A stretch of DNA of 64,000 bases from an uncultured Phycisphaerales bacterium (GCA_949373145.1 CASICI010000012.1:1-64000); one strand, 5' to 3'. Shown: positions 52,878 to 63,114, counted from the first letter of the stretch. The notes: generated by a model not told the origin, from the letters alone. Made by a program: numbers and translations.

Positions 52878-53816
52878 TCATCTGGATCCCCTCACAATGG
52901 CATCAAGACGCTCCTCCAGATCGGGAAACAGCTCTCTGAATTTCTGCCGGTACCGTCTGATCTGCTGGAAGATCGCATCATCGGAAAGACTCATCAGGCT
53001 TTGCAGCGCCTCTCGGTCGAGCGGGACAAGCAGAAGATCCACCTGAATCTTGACTCGTTGATCGTCGAGTGCTTCACGACGTGGGTCATGCATTCCGGGC
53101 GTGTTGAGGATCTGATCATCGATGGCCATCAACTGCTGCAGCAGTCGCTGACGAGCCGCTTGGTGAACCATCATGAGGTGGGCGATCGAATCGTCATCGG
53201 CCCCCAGCAGTCGGGTACGAAGATCCGACTCCAGCTCATCAAGCCCCGGTTGATCGGGGGAAAGCCGAGGCCAGCACTGGGTTGCCGCCATGCGGATCGT
53301 GGCCCCGATGGCGCCACCGGCTCGAAACTCAAGCCCCAATGGTGATCGCAGCGGGTCGTCAACTCCATTGGTGACACCCTGATCCACGACGTCGAATCCT
53401 TCACCATCCATGCGGTGAATCGTGGGTGCGGCAGTGTGGTCGGAAGGCAGATTGATGATTCCCCCCTGACGAGCCTTGGCGAAATGATCGATCGCCCGGC
53501 GACCGACGAACTCAGGCGCCGCGAGAAACGGAAGGAGCTGCTCGGGAATTCCTTCGAAACTCGCCAGAAGGGTCCCCTGCTCGGCGCGTCGGGAGAAGTC
53601 CAGGAGGAGATCCGAGATGAAATCCTGGGCGGTGAACTCATCACGCAGGATGTAGAAACGAGGTTTCAGAATCCAACTCGAGGGATCGTTTGGGGTACCG
53701 AAGAACAGTGTTTGATGAAGACGAAGATCAAGCGCCTCCCAGAGACGACCCCAGACCAGTTCCCACCCGGTGGCTCGATCGCGAAGCGTCTGAATCTCCT
53801 GAAGTGTGAATGTCAT
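52878..53816 (-). CDS. Hypothetical protein; possible divergent sigma-factor-like protein
   Basis: Sigma-70 region-2-like stretch (AQDFISDLLLDFSRRAEQGTLLASFEG...VGRRAIDHFAKAR) and a C-terminal helical HTH-like segment; weak by-eye resemblance only. Confidence 0.4.
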   Translation of the reverse strand: MTFTLQEIQTLRDRATGWELVWGRLWEALDLRLHQTLFFGTPNDPSSWILKPRFYILRDEFTAQDFISDLLLDFSRRAEQGTLLASFEGIPEQLLPFLAAPEFVGRRAIDHFAKARQGGIINLPSDHTAAPTIHRMDGEGFDVVDQGVTNGVDDPLRSPLGLEFRAGGAIGATIRMAATQCWPRLSPDQPGLDELESDLRTRLLGADDDSIAHLMMVHQAARQRLLQQLMAIDDQILNTPGMHDPRREALDDQRVKIQVDLLLVPLDREALQSLMSLSDDAIFQQIRRYRQKFRELFPDLEERLDAIVRGSR

Positions 53817-53900
53817 GGTCGGTCGCCGATCTGATCGAAACACGGGCTGATGCGCTGTGGAAACTCAAGCATACCCTCTGGCTGCTAGCATTCTCAAGAC

Positions 53901-54620
53901 ATGAGCGAACAGGCCAATTGCATCGACGAGACGCTTTCTCCAGCCGAGTGGTACAAGACCGCATGGTACGAAGCCGTTCCACGTGATGAGGCCAAGGGGA
54001 TGGACCTCTCGATCAGAATCCATCGCGCGTGCTCATGGCTCAGAAGAGCCCAGACAACCGCCCATGACTCGGGAACGGACGCACTCGACGATCAGCTGGT
54101 TCTGCTCTGGATCGCGTTCAATTCACTGTATGGTCGCTGGGATCCTGATGAGAATCATCCCGCACGCGATGTCGAAAGCGTTCGATCCTTTCTCACGATC
54201 GCTCTCGAATTGGATGCCGAGGACGGCTTCGGAAAGATGCTCCTGAGAGAGCGGCCGTTGGCGGAGAGACTTTTCGACAACGTCTACCTCGATCATTACT
54301 TCTGGCGCGGCCTGACCGAGGGAGAAGGCGATGATGAGACCTGGAAGAACATGCCGAAGAAAGGCCGCCGTTATCTCGATGACGGGAGAGCCGAGTTGGC
54401 ACTCGATCGGCTCCTGCTCTACCGGGTCTATCAGCTGCGCTGTCAATTGATCCACGGGGGCGCCACCCACGGAGGGCGATTGAATCGAAATTCGGTCGCG
54501 GACTGCGGACGTTTTCTTCATCTGGTTCTGGATCAGACACTTCGACTCATGATCAAACGACCCCAAGCCTTTCGAGAACGGATGGGCATGATCTGCTATC
54601 CACCACTGCCATCACCCTGA
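53901..54620 (+). CDS. HEPN-domain-like protein with candidate Rx4H motif
   Basis: LLWIAFNSLYGRWD ... LLYRVYQLRCQLIHGGATHGGRLNRNSV; R-C-Q-L-I-H. Confidence 0.6.
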   Translation: MSEQANCIDETLSPAEWYKTAWYEAVPRDEAKGMDLSIRIHRACSWLRRAQTTAHDSGTDALDDQLVLLWIAFNSLYGRWDPDENHPARDVESVRSFLTIALELDAEDGFGKMLLRERPLAERLFDNVYLDHYFWRGLTEGEGDDETWKNMPKKGRRYLDDGRAELALDRLLLYRVYQLRCQLIHGGATHGGRLNRNSVADCGRFLHLVLDQTLRLMIKRPQAFRERMGMICYPPLPSP

Positions 54621-56524
54621 GCAAGACCACCGAGAATCTGCAGGGGCATCCGGATCCCCAATCCATCCGCGACGGCACGAACCATCTCGAATTCTTCAGG
54701 GCGTAATCGTTCGTCATGCCAGCACGCGACGAGTATGGACTCGAGAATCCTGCTTTTGACATCGAGAGTCGCCCGACCGAGTTCATCCAGGGCCGTCCCC
54801 AGACGACTGAACGTGACCTGTGAACGCTGCGGCATCATCTGATCGATTCCGAGGTGGGACACGGCTGCGGTGAATGCGGCCAGAGCCGCCTCGTCGCTGG
54901 AAGCGCCTCTGCGCGCGACCGCAGCCAGAGCGATGCCGGCGGAGGTGGAGACGGAGCGAAGTCCCAGGGTCTCCTTACTGGTCGTCCTCATCATGATGAT
55001 GGCATCAAGACGCCGAAGAACCATTCTGCCAAGCAACCATTCGAACAAGTCGGTTCGACCATCGACGTCGATGCAGGACCTCACCACGCTTGAAAAATCG
55101 GAGGCTTGTTTGCGATCATGACGTGAGATGGCAGGCAGACAGATTTCGATGACGACCAGTCGATGGACACGGTCCATGGCCGCCACATACGCATGCAGCA
55201 GAAGCACTTCCTTCTCGAGGTCAGGACCGAGATCGGTCTTGATCAGAGTCAACTGCTTCTTATGGTGGGAGTCGTCTTGCTGAAGCAGCAAAGCGAGAAT
55301 CGCGGCACGAGCGCCGAACTCATTCTGAACCGCGGCACGAAGTCTGACGGGAATGTCATCGAGAAGTGATTGCGCCTGCTTGAGCGACACCGGTCGCGAC
55401 CGATCGAAAAAACCGATCCCCGCAACAGGGTTGGTGAGATCGAAGACCGATTGGGCGGCATGCTCGTGAAGCTTCCCGAGTGATTCAGGATCGACACCCT
55501 CCAGACGTGCGACTCTGCGTTCGATGGGTGGGTGCGTGGCGAACCAGGAGCTGCAACCGTTTGTGAACATGAAGTGGGCGAACTCGGAGACGCGCGACAA
55601 CCGAAGACGATTCGATGGTCTGAGACCGGAGATCTTGCGCAGGGCGGATGCGATTCCATCCGGATAGCGCGTGTAATCGACCGCTGCGGCATCTGCCAGA
55701 AACTCGCGCTGACGCGAGACGGCAGCCTGCAGAAGTCGTCCCATCGCGGTTCCGACCAGACCGATCAACACGACGAAGAGACCCAGAATCATGATCGCGA
55801 CCGCGATCAGCAACCCTCGAACCACGGAAAGATCCTTGAGGTCCGAACGGGCGACCATCCAATCGGGCGCCTGCATCATCCGATCGCCGATGAGACCGAT
55901 CACGACCATGCCATGGATCACGCCGACCAGACGAATGTTGATTCGGATGTCACCGTGCACGATGTGACTGAATTCATGAGCGATCACACCCTGGAGTTCA
56001 TCCCGGGAAAGTTCATCGAGCAGCCCGCGAGTCACGCCGACCACCGCGTTGTCGGGAGTCGTCCCCGCGGCGAAGGCGTTCATGGATTGACTCTCGATCA
56101 CACAGGTGAGGGGGATCGGCATGCCGCTGGCGATCGACATCTCCTCGACGACATTGAGACATTGCTTCTCCTGCGCGGTCGCGGTCTCGGCGAGCAGGGG
56201 CACCGCACCGAGTTCGAGTGCGACTTTCAGTCCACCGCCTCGCAACTGGACCATCTTCCAGATGGATGCGATCAGGATGATGAACAACGTCCCGCCCATG
56301 AACGAAGCCAACAGGGGCAGGGTGAACAGGACATAGAAATATCCCAGTGGTTCACCGCTTTCACTTGATCGGTCACCCAGCAGCAGGAACCAGATCACGA
56401 ATGCGAACAGCGCCCAGATGCCGGACGAGACCAGCAACGCCGCGAAGGGGAAGATCCAAAGAAGTCGCTTCGACTTCGATCTGGCTTTCTTCTGATGGTT
56501 GATGAAATCCATGGGTCTCTCCAA
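54596..56524 (-). CDS. M48-family (HtpX-like) membrane metalloprotease
   Basis: GVIAHEFSHIVHGDIRINIR, NAFAAGTTPDNAVVGVTRGLL, FMFTNGCSSWFATHPPIERRVARL. Confidence 0.92.
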   Translation of the reverse strand: MERPMDFINHQKKARSKSKRLLWIFPFAALLVSSGIWALFAFVIWFLLLGDRSSESGEPLGYFYVLFTLPLLASFMGGTLFIILIASIWKMVQLRGGGLKVALELGAVPLLAETATAQEKQCLNVVEEMSIASGMPIPLTCVIESQSMNAFAAGTTPDNAVVGVTRGLLDELSRDELQGVIAHEFSHIVHGDIRINIRLVGVIHGMVVIGLIGDRMMQAPDWMVARSDLKDLSVVRGLLIAVAIMILGLFVVLIGLVGTAMGRLLQAAVSRQREFLADAAAVDYTRYPDGIASALRKISGLRPSNRLRLSRVSEFAHFMFTNGCSSWFATHPPIERRVARLEGVDPESLGKLHEHAAQSVFDLTNPVAGIGFFDRSRPVSLKQAQSLLDDIPVRLRAAVQNEFGARAAILALLLQQDDSHHKKQLTLIKTDLGPDLEKEVLLLHAYVAAMDRVHRLVVIEICLPAISRHDRKQASDFSSVVRSCIDVDGRTDLFEWLLGRMVLRRLDAIIMMRTTSKETLGLRSVSTSAGIALAAVARRGASSDEAALAAFTAAVSHLGIDQMMPQRSQVTFSRLGTALDELGRATLDVKSRILESILVACWHDERLRPEEFEMVRAVADGLGIRMPLQILGGLAQGDGSGG

Positions 56525-56538
56525 AGTGAAGAGTGGTT

Positions 56539-57099
56539 TCAGATTTCGAGACGCTCACGGTCGGAACGAAGGGCCTCGAGGCACACTTCGATGTGTTCAT
56601 CAAGCTCACGTCCGATCTCGGCAGCACCATTGCGCACATCGTCCCGACTGACGGCCGCCGCGAATTTGGCGTTCTTCAGTTTCTTCAGGATGGATTTGAC
56701 CTGAAGCTCGGAAATGCCGTCTGGGCGCACCCGGGCACAGGCGACGATGAAGCCGGCCAGTTCATCGCAGGCGAAGAGATGCTTCGCCATCAGGGTCTCT
56801 CTTGGAACACCGGAATAGTCGGCATGGCCCAGAATCGACTGGATCACGGAGTCGGGCACATCGTCGCGATCACGCAGGGCCTGCACCGCGACGAAGGGAT
56901 GTTCCTCGATGGTGGGATGTTTTTCATAATCCATGTCGTGAAGCAGACCGGTGATCTCCCAGTCATCGGCATGCTCGGGATCCAGGACCTCTCCCTGCAC
57001 GCGCATGCAACGGGCGACGCATTCCATGTGCCCCCGCAACGATGGGTTTTCAACCCAGCTCTGCATGAGCTCACGTGCCTGAGAGACGGTCATCGACAT
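56539..57099 (-). CDS. HD-domain hydrolase
   Basis: RGHMECVARCMR ... ITGLLHDMDYEKHPTIEEHPFVAV; start chosen at MSMTVSQ. Confidence 0.85.
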   Translation of the reverse strand: MSMTVSQARELMQSWVENPSLRGHMECVARCMRVQGEVLDPEHADDWEITGLLHDMDYEKHPTIEEHPFVAVQALRDRDDVPDSVIQSILGHADYSGVPRETLMAKHLFACDELAGFIVACARVRPDGISELQVKSILKKLKNAKFAAAVSRDDVRNGAAEIGRELDEHIEVCLEALRSDRERLEI

Positions 57100-57103
57100 G
57101 GTT

Positions 57104-60100
57104 TCAAAGTCCCGATGGGTTCGAGTGATCGATCGCTTCGATCTTCTTGGTCGGATCGATGCCGGAGCGTTCACGCATTCGCTGGAAGATCACGTAGAAG
57201 ACCGGCACGATTCCGAGCGTCAGAACCGTCGCCATGAGCATGCCGCCGAAGACGACGAACCCGATCGACTGCCGACTCTGCGCACCAGCACCAGTCGCCA
57301 GCATCAGAGGCACCACGCCGAGGATGAAGGAGAATGCGGTCATGAGGATCGGACGGAGTCGCAACTTCGCGGCACCCACGGCGGCTTCGACGGGGTCCTG
57401 CCCGGCGGCGCTCAGTTCCTTGGCGAATTCAACGATCAGGATCGCATTCTTCGTGGCGAGACCGATGAGCATCACCAGACCGATCTGACCGTAGACATCC
57501 AGAGGACGTCCGGTCGCCAGCAGGGCGAGGATCGCACCGAGCACGGCGAGCGGCACGGTCAGCATGATCATGATCGGAAGGATCCAGCTTTCATACTGGG
57601 CGGCAAGCAACAGGAACACCACCACCAGAGCGATTCCGAAGATGAACGGGGCGAGATTGCCGGCCTGAAGTTCCTGGTAGGTGGTCCCACTCCATTCGTA
57701 GCCGTATTGAGAGCCAAGTGCCTCGGCACAGACTTCCTCCATCGCGACGACCGCCTGGCTCGAGCTGTACCCGGCGAAGACATTGGGAGAACCAAGCACC
57801 TGGACGGTCTCATAGATGTTGTAATGAGGAATGAAGTCGGGGCCGGTGATCGGCTCGATCGATGCGATCGTGGAGACGGGCACCATGTCCTTGTCACTGT
57901 TTCTGACGAACAGTCTGCCGATGTCCTGCGGGTTGGAACGCCCCCAGCCTTCTGCCTGAGCCTGAACCTGATAGACCTGGTTGTACAGGTTGAAGTTGTT
58001 GATGTAGAGCGAACCGAGCTGGACTTGAAGCGTGTTGAAGACTTCGCTGAGATTGACACCCAGCAGTTTCGCCTTGGTTCGATCGACATCGAGCCAGAGC
58101 TGCGGAATGTCGATTCGCGATGGGGTTCGAACCATCATCAGACGCGGATCCTTGTTCGCGGCCTCGATCATCTTCTGGGCGTCTCGATAGAAATCCTCGT
58201 ACGGCACGGCAGGAAGATTCTCGAGCTGAAGCTGGAACCCGCTGACCGCACCAAGTCCGGTGATCGGAGGAGGGCTCACGAACTGAACCGTGGCCTGGGG
58301 ATTCTGCTTGAATTCCTTGTTGAAGTCGAGAATCAACTTCTTCGCGGTGTGTGCCTGGCCGCGTTCGTCCCAACTCTTGAAGATGGGGATCACGAACCCT
58401 GCGTAGGTCTGATTGGTCGAGGTCAGGAAGTTGCGACCGGCGACGGAGATGACGTTCTCGACCCATTCATTCTTCGTGAGTTCCTCGACCACCGAAGCCA
58501 TGACTTCGTTGGTTCGACCGACGGTCGAACCCGGGGGGAGCTCGACGAGACCGAAGCAGTACCCCTGATCCTCACTGGGGACGAATGCCTTGGGCCAGAC
58601 CACCGAAAGGTAGGCCGTCAGGCCGGCCAGCACGAGGAACCCGAGCACGATCAGCAGTCGAAGCTTGATGAACCAGTGAAGCAGGCCGCCGTAGAACTCG
58701 ATGAGCTTCTCGAAAAACTTGTTGAAGGCACGAAACACCACATTTCGGTCCGCTTCCCTGGTGGGCTTGAGGAAGATGCCGCAGAGCGCGGGACTCAGCG
58801 TGAGTGAGTTGATCGAGGACAGCCCGACCGAAAATGCGATCGTCAGTGCGAACTGGTTGTACAGCTGTCCGGTGATCCCCGGAAGGAATGCGGTCGGAAT
58901 GAAGACCGCCTGAAGAACCAGGGTCGTCGCGATGATCGGCCCGACGACCTCGTGAATCGCGATCGACGTTGCCTTCCTTCGAGACCAATCAGGATGTTCC
59001 TGAAGCTGGCGTTCCACGTTCTCCACGACCACGATCGCATCATCGACGACCAGTCCCACGGCAAGGACCAGACCGAGGAGGGTCAGGGTGTTGATGGAGA
59101 ATCCGAACAACATCATGAAGGCGAAGGTTCCGATCAATGAGACCGGAATCGCGATCAATGGGATGAGGGTGCTTCGCCAGCTCTGGAGGAAGATGAAGAC
59201 CACGATCACCACGAGACCGAGCGCTTCGAAGAGGGTGACGACGAGATCCTTGATGGACAGCTTCACGAAGGTCGTGGTGTCGTAGGTGATCTGGTAGTTC
59301 ATGTCCTCGGGGAACTTCCCAGACAGACCGTCGAGTGTCTTCACGACCTGGCTCTTGATGTCGAGCGCGTTGGCTCCCGGGAGCTGGTAGACCCCGAGGT
59401 TGGCGCAGCCGATGCCGTTCAGCGCGGATGCAGCCTGATAGTTGTTGGCTCCCAGCTCGACTCGTCCGATGTCGGCAAGCGTGACGAGCTGACCGTCGTC
59501 GCCGGTGCGAACGATGATGTCCTCGAACTGTTCGGCGGTGCTCAGGCGACCAAGCGTGCTGATCTGGAGCTGGAACGCCTGGTTCTGATCGGTGGGTGGT
59601 GAACCGATCAAGCCCGCTGCCACCTGCTGATTCTGTTCCTGGACGGCGTTGGTGACATCCGAGACCGTCAGTTCGAGGGCGGCCATCTTGTCAGGATCGA
59701 GCCAGATGCGCATCGCGTATTCGCGCAGTCCGAAGTTGGTGATGGAACCCACACCAGAGACTCGCGAAAGCGGATCATTCAGATAGATGTTGGCGTAGTT
59801 GCCGAGGAAAGTGTCGTCATACGTGCCATTGGGCGAGACGAGACTGACCACCAGCACCATGTCGGTGGAAGTCTTCTCGATGATGATTCCGGCCTGATTC
59901 ACGATGGAAGGAATCTGACCGGTCGCCTGGCTGATGCGGTTCTGCACGTCGACCGCACCGATGTCGAGGTCGTAGCCCACTTCAAAGCTCACGGTGATGA
60001 GGCTTGAACCGTTGTTCGCACTGGTCGAACTCATGTAGATCATGCCCTGGATGCCGTTGATCTGCTCTTCGAGGAGCGTGGTCACGGAATCGGCGGTCAC

Positions 60101-60265
60101 CTGAGCACTCGCACCGGGATAGGTCGAAGTGACGGTGACGGTGGGCGGGACGATCGACGGGAACTGCGCGATCGGAAGAACGACCATGGAGATGGCACCA
60201 CAGATCACCATCAGCAGGGCGACGGTGGCGGCGAAAATCGGTCGATTGATGAAGAAGTCCAGCAA
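57104..60265 (-). CDS. RND (HAE1/AcrB-type) efflux permease
   Basis: FFINRPIFAATVALLMVICGAISM, VLAVGLVVDDAIVVVENVERQL, LMLIGLATKNAILIVEFAKEL. Confidence 0.97.
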   Translation of the reverse strand: MLDFFINRPIFAATVALLMVICGAISMVVLPIAQFPSIVPPTVTVTSTYPGASAQVTADSVTTLLEEQINGIQGMIYMSSTSANNGSSLITVSFEVGYDLDIGAVDVQNRISQATGQIPSIVNQAGIIIEKTSTDMVLVVSLVSPNGTYDDTFLGNYANIYLNDPLSRVSGVGSITNFGLREYAMRIWLDPDKMAALELTVSDVTNAVQEQNQQVAAGLIGSPPTDQNQAFQLQISTLGRLSTAEQFEDIIVRTGDDGQLVTLADIGRVELGANNYQAASALNGIGCANLGVYQLPGANALDIKSQVVKTLDGLSGKFPEDMNYQITYDTTTFVKLSIKDLVVTLFEALGLVVIVVFIFLQSWRSTLIPLIAIPVSLIGTFAFMMLFGFSINTLTLLGLVLAVGLVVDDAIVVVENVERQLQEHPDWSRRKATSIAIHEVVGPIIATTLVLQAVFIPTAFLPGITGQLYNQFALTIAFSVGLSSINSLTLSPALCGIFLKPTREADRNVVFRAFNKFFEKLIEFYGGLLHWFIKLRLLIVLGFLVLAGLTAYLSVVWPKAFVPSEDQGYCFGLVELPPGSTVGRTNEVMASVVEELTKNEWVENVISVAGRNFLTSTNQTYAGFVIPIFKSWDERGQAHTAKKLILDFNKEFKQNPQATVQFVSPPPITGLGAVSGFQLQLENLPAVPYEDFYRDAQKMIEAANKDPRLMMVRTPSRIDIPQLWLDVDRTKAKLLGVNLSEVFNTLQVQLGSLYINNFNLYNQVYQVQAQAEGWGRSNPQDIGRLFVRNSDKDMVPVSTIASIEPITGPDFIPHYNIYETVQVLGSPNVFAGYSSSQAVVAMEEVCAEALGSQYGYEWSGTTYQELQAGNLAPFIFGIALVVVFLLLAAQYESWILPIMIMLTVPLAVLGAILALLATGRPLDVYGQIGLVMLIGLATKNAILIVEFAKELSAAGQDPVEAAVGAAKLRLRPILMTAFSFILGVVPLMLATGAGAQSRQSIGFVVFGGMLMATVLTLGIVPVFYVIFQRMRERSGIDPTKKIEAIDHSNPSGL

Positions 60266-60294
60266 CGGCGGCCTCGTTTGGTCCTAGTGACCGG

Positions 60295-61539
60295 TCATTT
60301 CATCGAAGATGAGGATGAGTTCTTGCTTGATGCACTTGAAGATGATGACGACGTGTCATTTGATGAAGTGGTGTCCCCACTCTGCTCGGCTTTCAACTGG
60401 GCGAGCGTGACGATCTTGACGACGTCACCGGAACTCAACTGACCACCGGAGTCGACGATGATGCGTTGACCGGGGCGAAGACCCTTTTGGATCCATGAGT
60501 TGCCGTCGACCGATTCGCCGACGGTCACGTCCTGCCGGGTGATCTTGTTCTTTTCACCGATCACCCAGACGTAGCTGCCGCCACCCTGCTCGGCACGAAG
60601 TGCGCGCTGAGGGATCACGACGGCATTGGGAACGTTCTTCACCAGGATCTGTGCTTCACCGTATTGGCCGGGATATGCCCAGCCATCGGGGTTGTCGAAC
60701 TTGACGCGAACCGTCGCGGTGGACGTCATGGGATCGACCTGGTTGTTGATGAAGTCGATGACACCTTCGAAGACCTTGCCCCCGCCACCACGGGTTCCAT
60801 TGACACGGACCTTCGCGGTGACCTGGCCCTTCTTCTGCAGTTCGAGCAGCTTGGGAAGATTGTGCGCGTCGATCGACACCAGAAGCCGCATGGGGTTGAA
60901 CTGGACGAGCGTGACGAGCGTGTCGGCGAACCCGCTGGGTTGCACCAGTGCACCGAGTTCGACCTGACGTTGACCGAGTCGGCCATCGAACGGTGCGGTG
61001 ATCGTGCTGAATGAAAGGTTCAACTCCGCGTTGATCAGAGAGCCCGCAGCGGTTTCGACCTGGCCTTCGGACTGCTCGAGGTCTGTCACCAGCTGATCGA
61101 AGTTCTCACGGGAGATCGCACCCGTCTCGACCAGAGGCCTGTTTCGTTCGAGCGTGCGCTCGGCGAGGTTTCTGGCCGCCACCGCGGCTTCAAGGTTGCC
61201 CTTGGCTTCAAGAAGCGATGCCTCGAATGGACGAGGGTCGAGTTGGAAGAGCCGATCACCGGCCTTGACCAACTGGCCATCCTCGAAGTCGACGGACTCG
61301 ACGTATCCGGTGACTCTTGAATCGATGTCCACGTTGCGAATCGCATCGGTCGTGCCGGGCTGACTCAGAACGACCGGAAAGGTCTGAGGCGTGATGGATT
61401 CGGCGGTGACCGTCGTATCCTTTTCGGCCATCAGAGCCATGGTTTCCTTGGCACTGCTGGACCCTCCGCAGCCTGCAAGAAGACCTGTCAGAAGGATGCC
61501 GAGAACCGTGGGCGTGGCGCCCCGAAGAAGCTTACTCAC
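60295..61539 (-). CDS. RND efflux periplasmic adaptor (membrane fusion protein)
   Basis: Lipobox-like LLAGCGGS, FEDGQLVKAGDRLFQLDPRPFEASL, FSTITAPFDGRLGQRQVELGALV. Confidence 0.95.
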   Translation of the reverse strand: MSKLLRGATPTVLGILLTGLLAGCGGSSSAKETMALMAEKDTTVTAESITPQTFPVVLSQPGTTDAIRNVDIDSRVTGYVESVDFEDGQLVKAGDRLFQLDPRPFEASLLEAKGNLEAAVAARNLAERTLERNRPLVETGAISRENFDQLVTDLEQSEGQVETAAGSLINAELNLSFSTITAPFDGRLGQRQVELGALVQPSGFADTLVTLVQFNPMRLLVSIDAHNLPKLLELQKKGQVTAKVRVNGTRGGGGKVFEGVIDFINNQVDPMTSTATVRVKFDNPDGWAYPGQYGEAQILVKNVPNAVVIPQRALRAEQGGGSYVWVIGEKNKITRQDVTVGESVDGNSWIQKGLRPGQRIIVDSGGQLSSGDVVKIVTLAQLKAEQSGDTTSSNDTSSSSSSASSKNSSSSSMK

Positions 61540-63047
61540 GATGTTCCTCCTGCTGTCGCAGAGACGAGTGATTCGTCGGTTGTGGGAACGGCGACGGGGC
61601 CGTCCGCTGAGGGAAGGACCGGCGTCCAGTCTCCCCCGAGTGCCTTGTAGAGAGTCACCGCCGAAAGCGCGACCTGCGCTTCGGCGTTGATCAAAGAGAA
61701 TTCCTGCTGGAGCAGCTGCAGTTCGGTCTCGATGACCACAGGAAGATTCTGCGTTCCCTGTTGGTACGACTGTTCGGCCAGCACCAGTGCTCCGAGAGAA
61801 TCATTGCGGGCTGCTTCGGTGTCTCTTCGTGAGAGTTCGCTGCTTGAGAAGTCGACGAGTGCGTCTTCGATGTCACGATACGCACCGAGGATGGCTTTTT
61901 CGTAGGCGATGAGACCTTCGCTCGCGCCCGCTTTCGCCAGATCGATCTGACTGGAGACGCGACCCCAGTTCAGAAGCTGCCAGTTCAAGGAAGGGCCGAC
62001 CGACCAATATCGATTGGACCAATCAAAGAGACTCCCAGCGGTGGGAGACTGAAGACCGACGGAGCCCAGAAGAGTGAATGATGGAAGAAGATCCGCTTCC
62101 GCGACACCGATTCCCGCGACCGCGGCGGCGAGCCGTCGTTCGGCCGCACGAACATCTGGTCGCTGGCGGACCACGTTCGCGGGCATGGCGACCCCGATGC
62201 TTGCCGGAGGAACTGGAATTCGACCAGCCTCACCGATCACTTGTTTCAGAGAACCAGGAGTCTCGCCCACAAGAACGGAAATGCGATTCAGTTCCTGAGT
62301 GGCATCAGCGACGTATCCATGGAGGCCCGATTCAAGCGAGGCGACCAGGGATCGGGCCGTGAGGACGTCGGTCATGGTGGCCATGCCGTTGTCGTAGGAC
62401 TGACTGGCCAGGTCGAAATTGTGTTCTGCGGCGACAAGACCGACTTCGGCGACCTCCACGATCTTGCGCAACGTCCGGTAGGCGACGTAGGACGTCGCAA
62501 CTTCGGCACGGACGGTGACCAACAGGTCACGCCAGTTCTCGATCGAGGCAAGCAGGGTGTTTTCCTTGGACTCCATGGAGCGGCGAATCTGCCCCCAGAG
62601 GTCCAGCTCCCAGGTCATGGAAGCGCCAAGTTTGAAACTCTTGTCGGTGCCTTCATCCGTGAGATTGGGGATCGGAACCTCGCCACCTTCGGCTCGGAAC
62701 CACTGAGCGTATCCATCACCATTGACCGTCGGCAGGAGATAGGAGCCTGCCACGCCGTATTCAGCGCGGGCGGCCTCGATGCGAGTCATCAGAATCCGAA
62801 GATCGAGATTGTTTCGCTGGGTGCGAAGAATCAACTCATCGAGAATGGGGTCTTCGAAGCTCTCCCACCACAGGCCGACACCCTCGGAGCTGGCTTCGAG
62901 GCCGGCTTTCAGATCACTGTGCCAGGCGTCTGGTGTGATCAGATCAGGCCGTTCGTAGTCGGGACCGACCATGCAACCGGAGAGGAGGACACCCCCGATC
63001 AACGAAAGTGTGAGACATGAAAATGATGCTGACCGTAGGAATGCCAT
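61536..63047 (-). CDS. NodT-family outer-membrane efflux protein
   Basis: LLSGCMVGPDYERPDL, WWESFEDPILDELI, RPDVRAAERRLAAAVAGIGVAEADLLPSFTLLGSVG. Confidence 0.95.
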   Translation of the reverse strand: MAFLRSASFSCLTLSLIGGVLLSGCMVGPDYERPDLITPDAWHSDLKAGLEASSEGVGLWWESFEDPILDELILRTQRNNLDLRILMTRIEAARAEYGVAGSYLLPTVNGDGYAQWFRAEGGEVPIPNLTDEGTDKSFKLGASMTWELDLWGQIRRSMESKENTLLASIENWRDLLVTVRAEVATSYVAYRTLRKIVEVAEVGLVAAEHNFDLASQSYDNGMATMTDVLTARSLVASLESGLHGYVADATQELNRISVLVGETPGSLKQVIGEAGRIPVPPASIGVAMPANVVRQRPDVRAAERRLAAAVAGIGVAEADLLPSFTLLGSVGLQSPTAGSLFDWSNRYWSVGPSLNWQLLNWGRVSSQIDLAKAGASEGLIAYEKAILGAYRDIEDALVDFSSSELSRRDTEAARNDSLGALVLAEQSYQQGTQNLPVVIETELQLLQQEFSLINAEAQVALSAVTLYKALGGDWTPVLPSADGPVAVPTTDESLVSATAGGTS

Positions 63048-63114
63048 TGAAGGAGTCTATCGGCGATTCATTTTTCCCGCAGAGGGCAACGACACCGCCG
63101 GTTATTCTGGAGAC

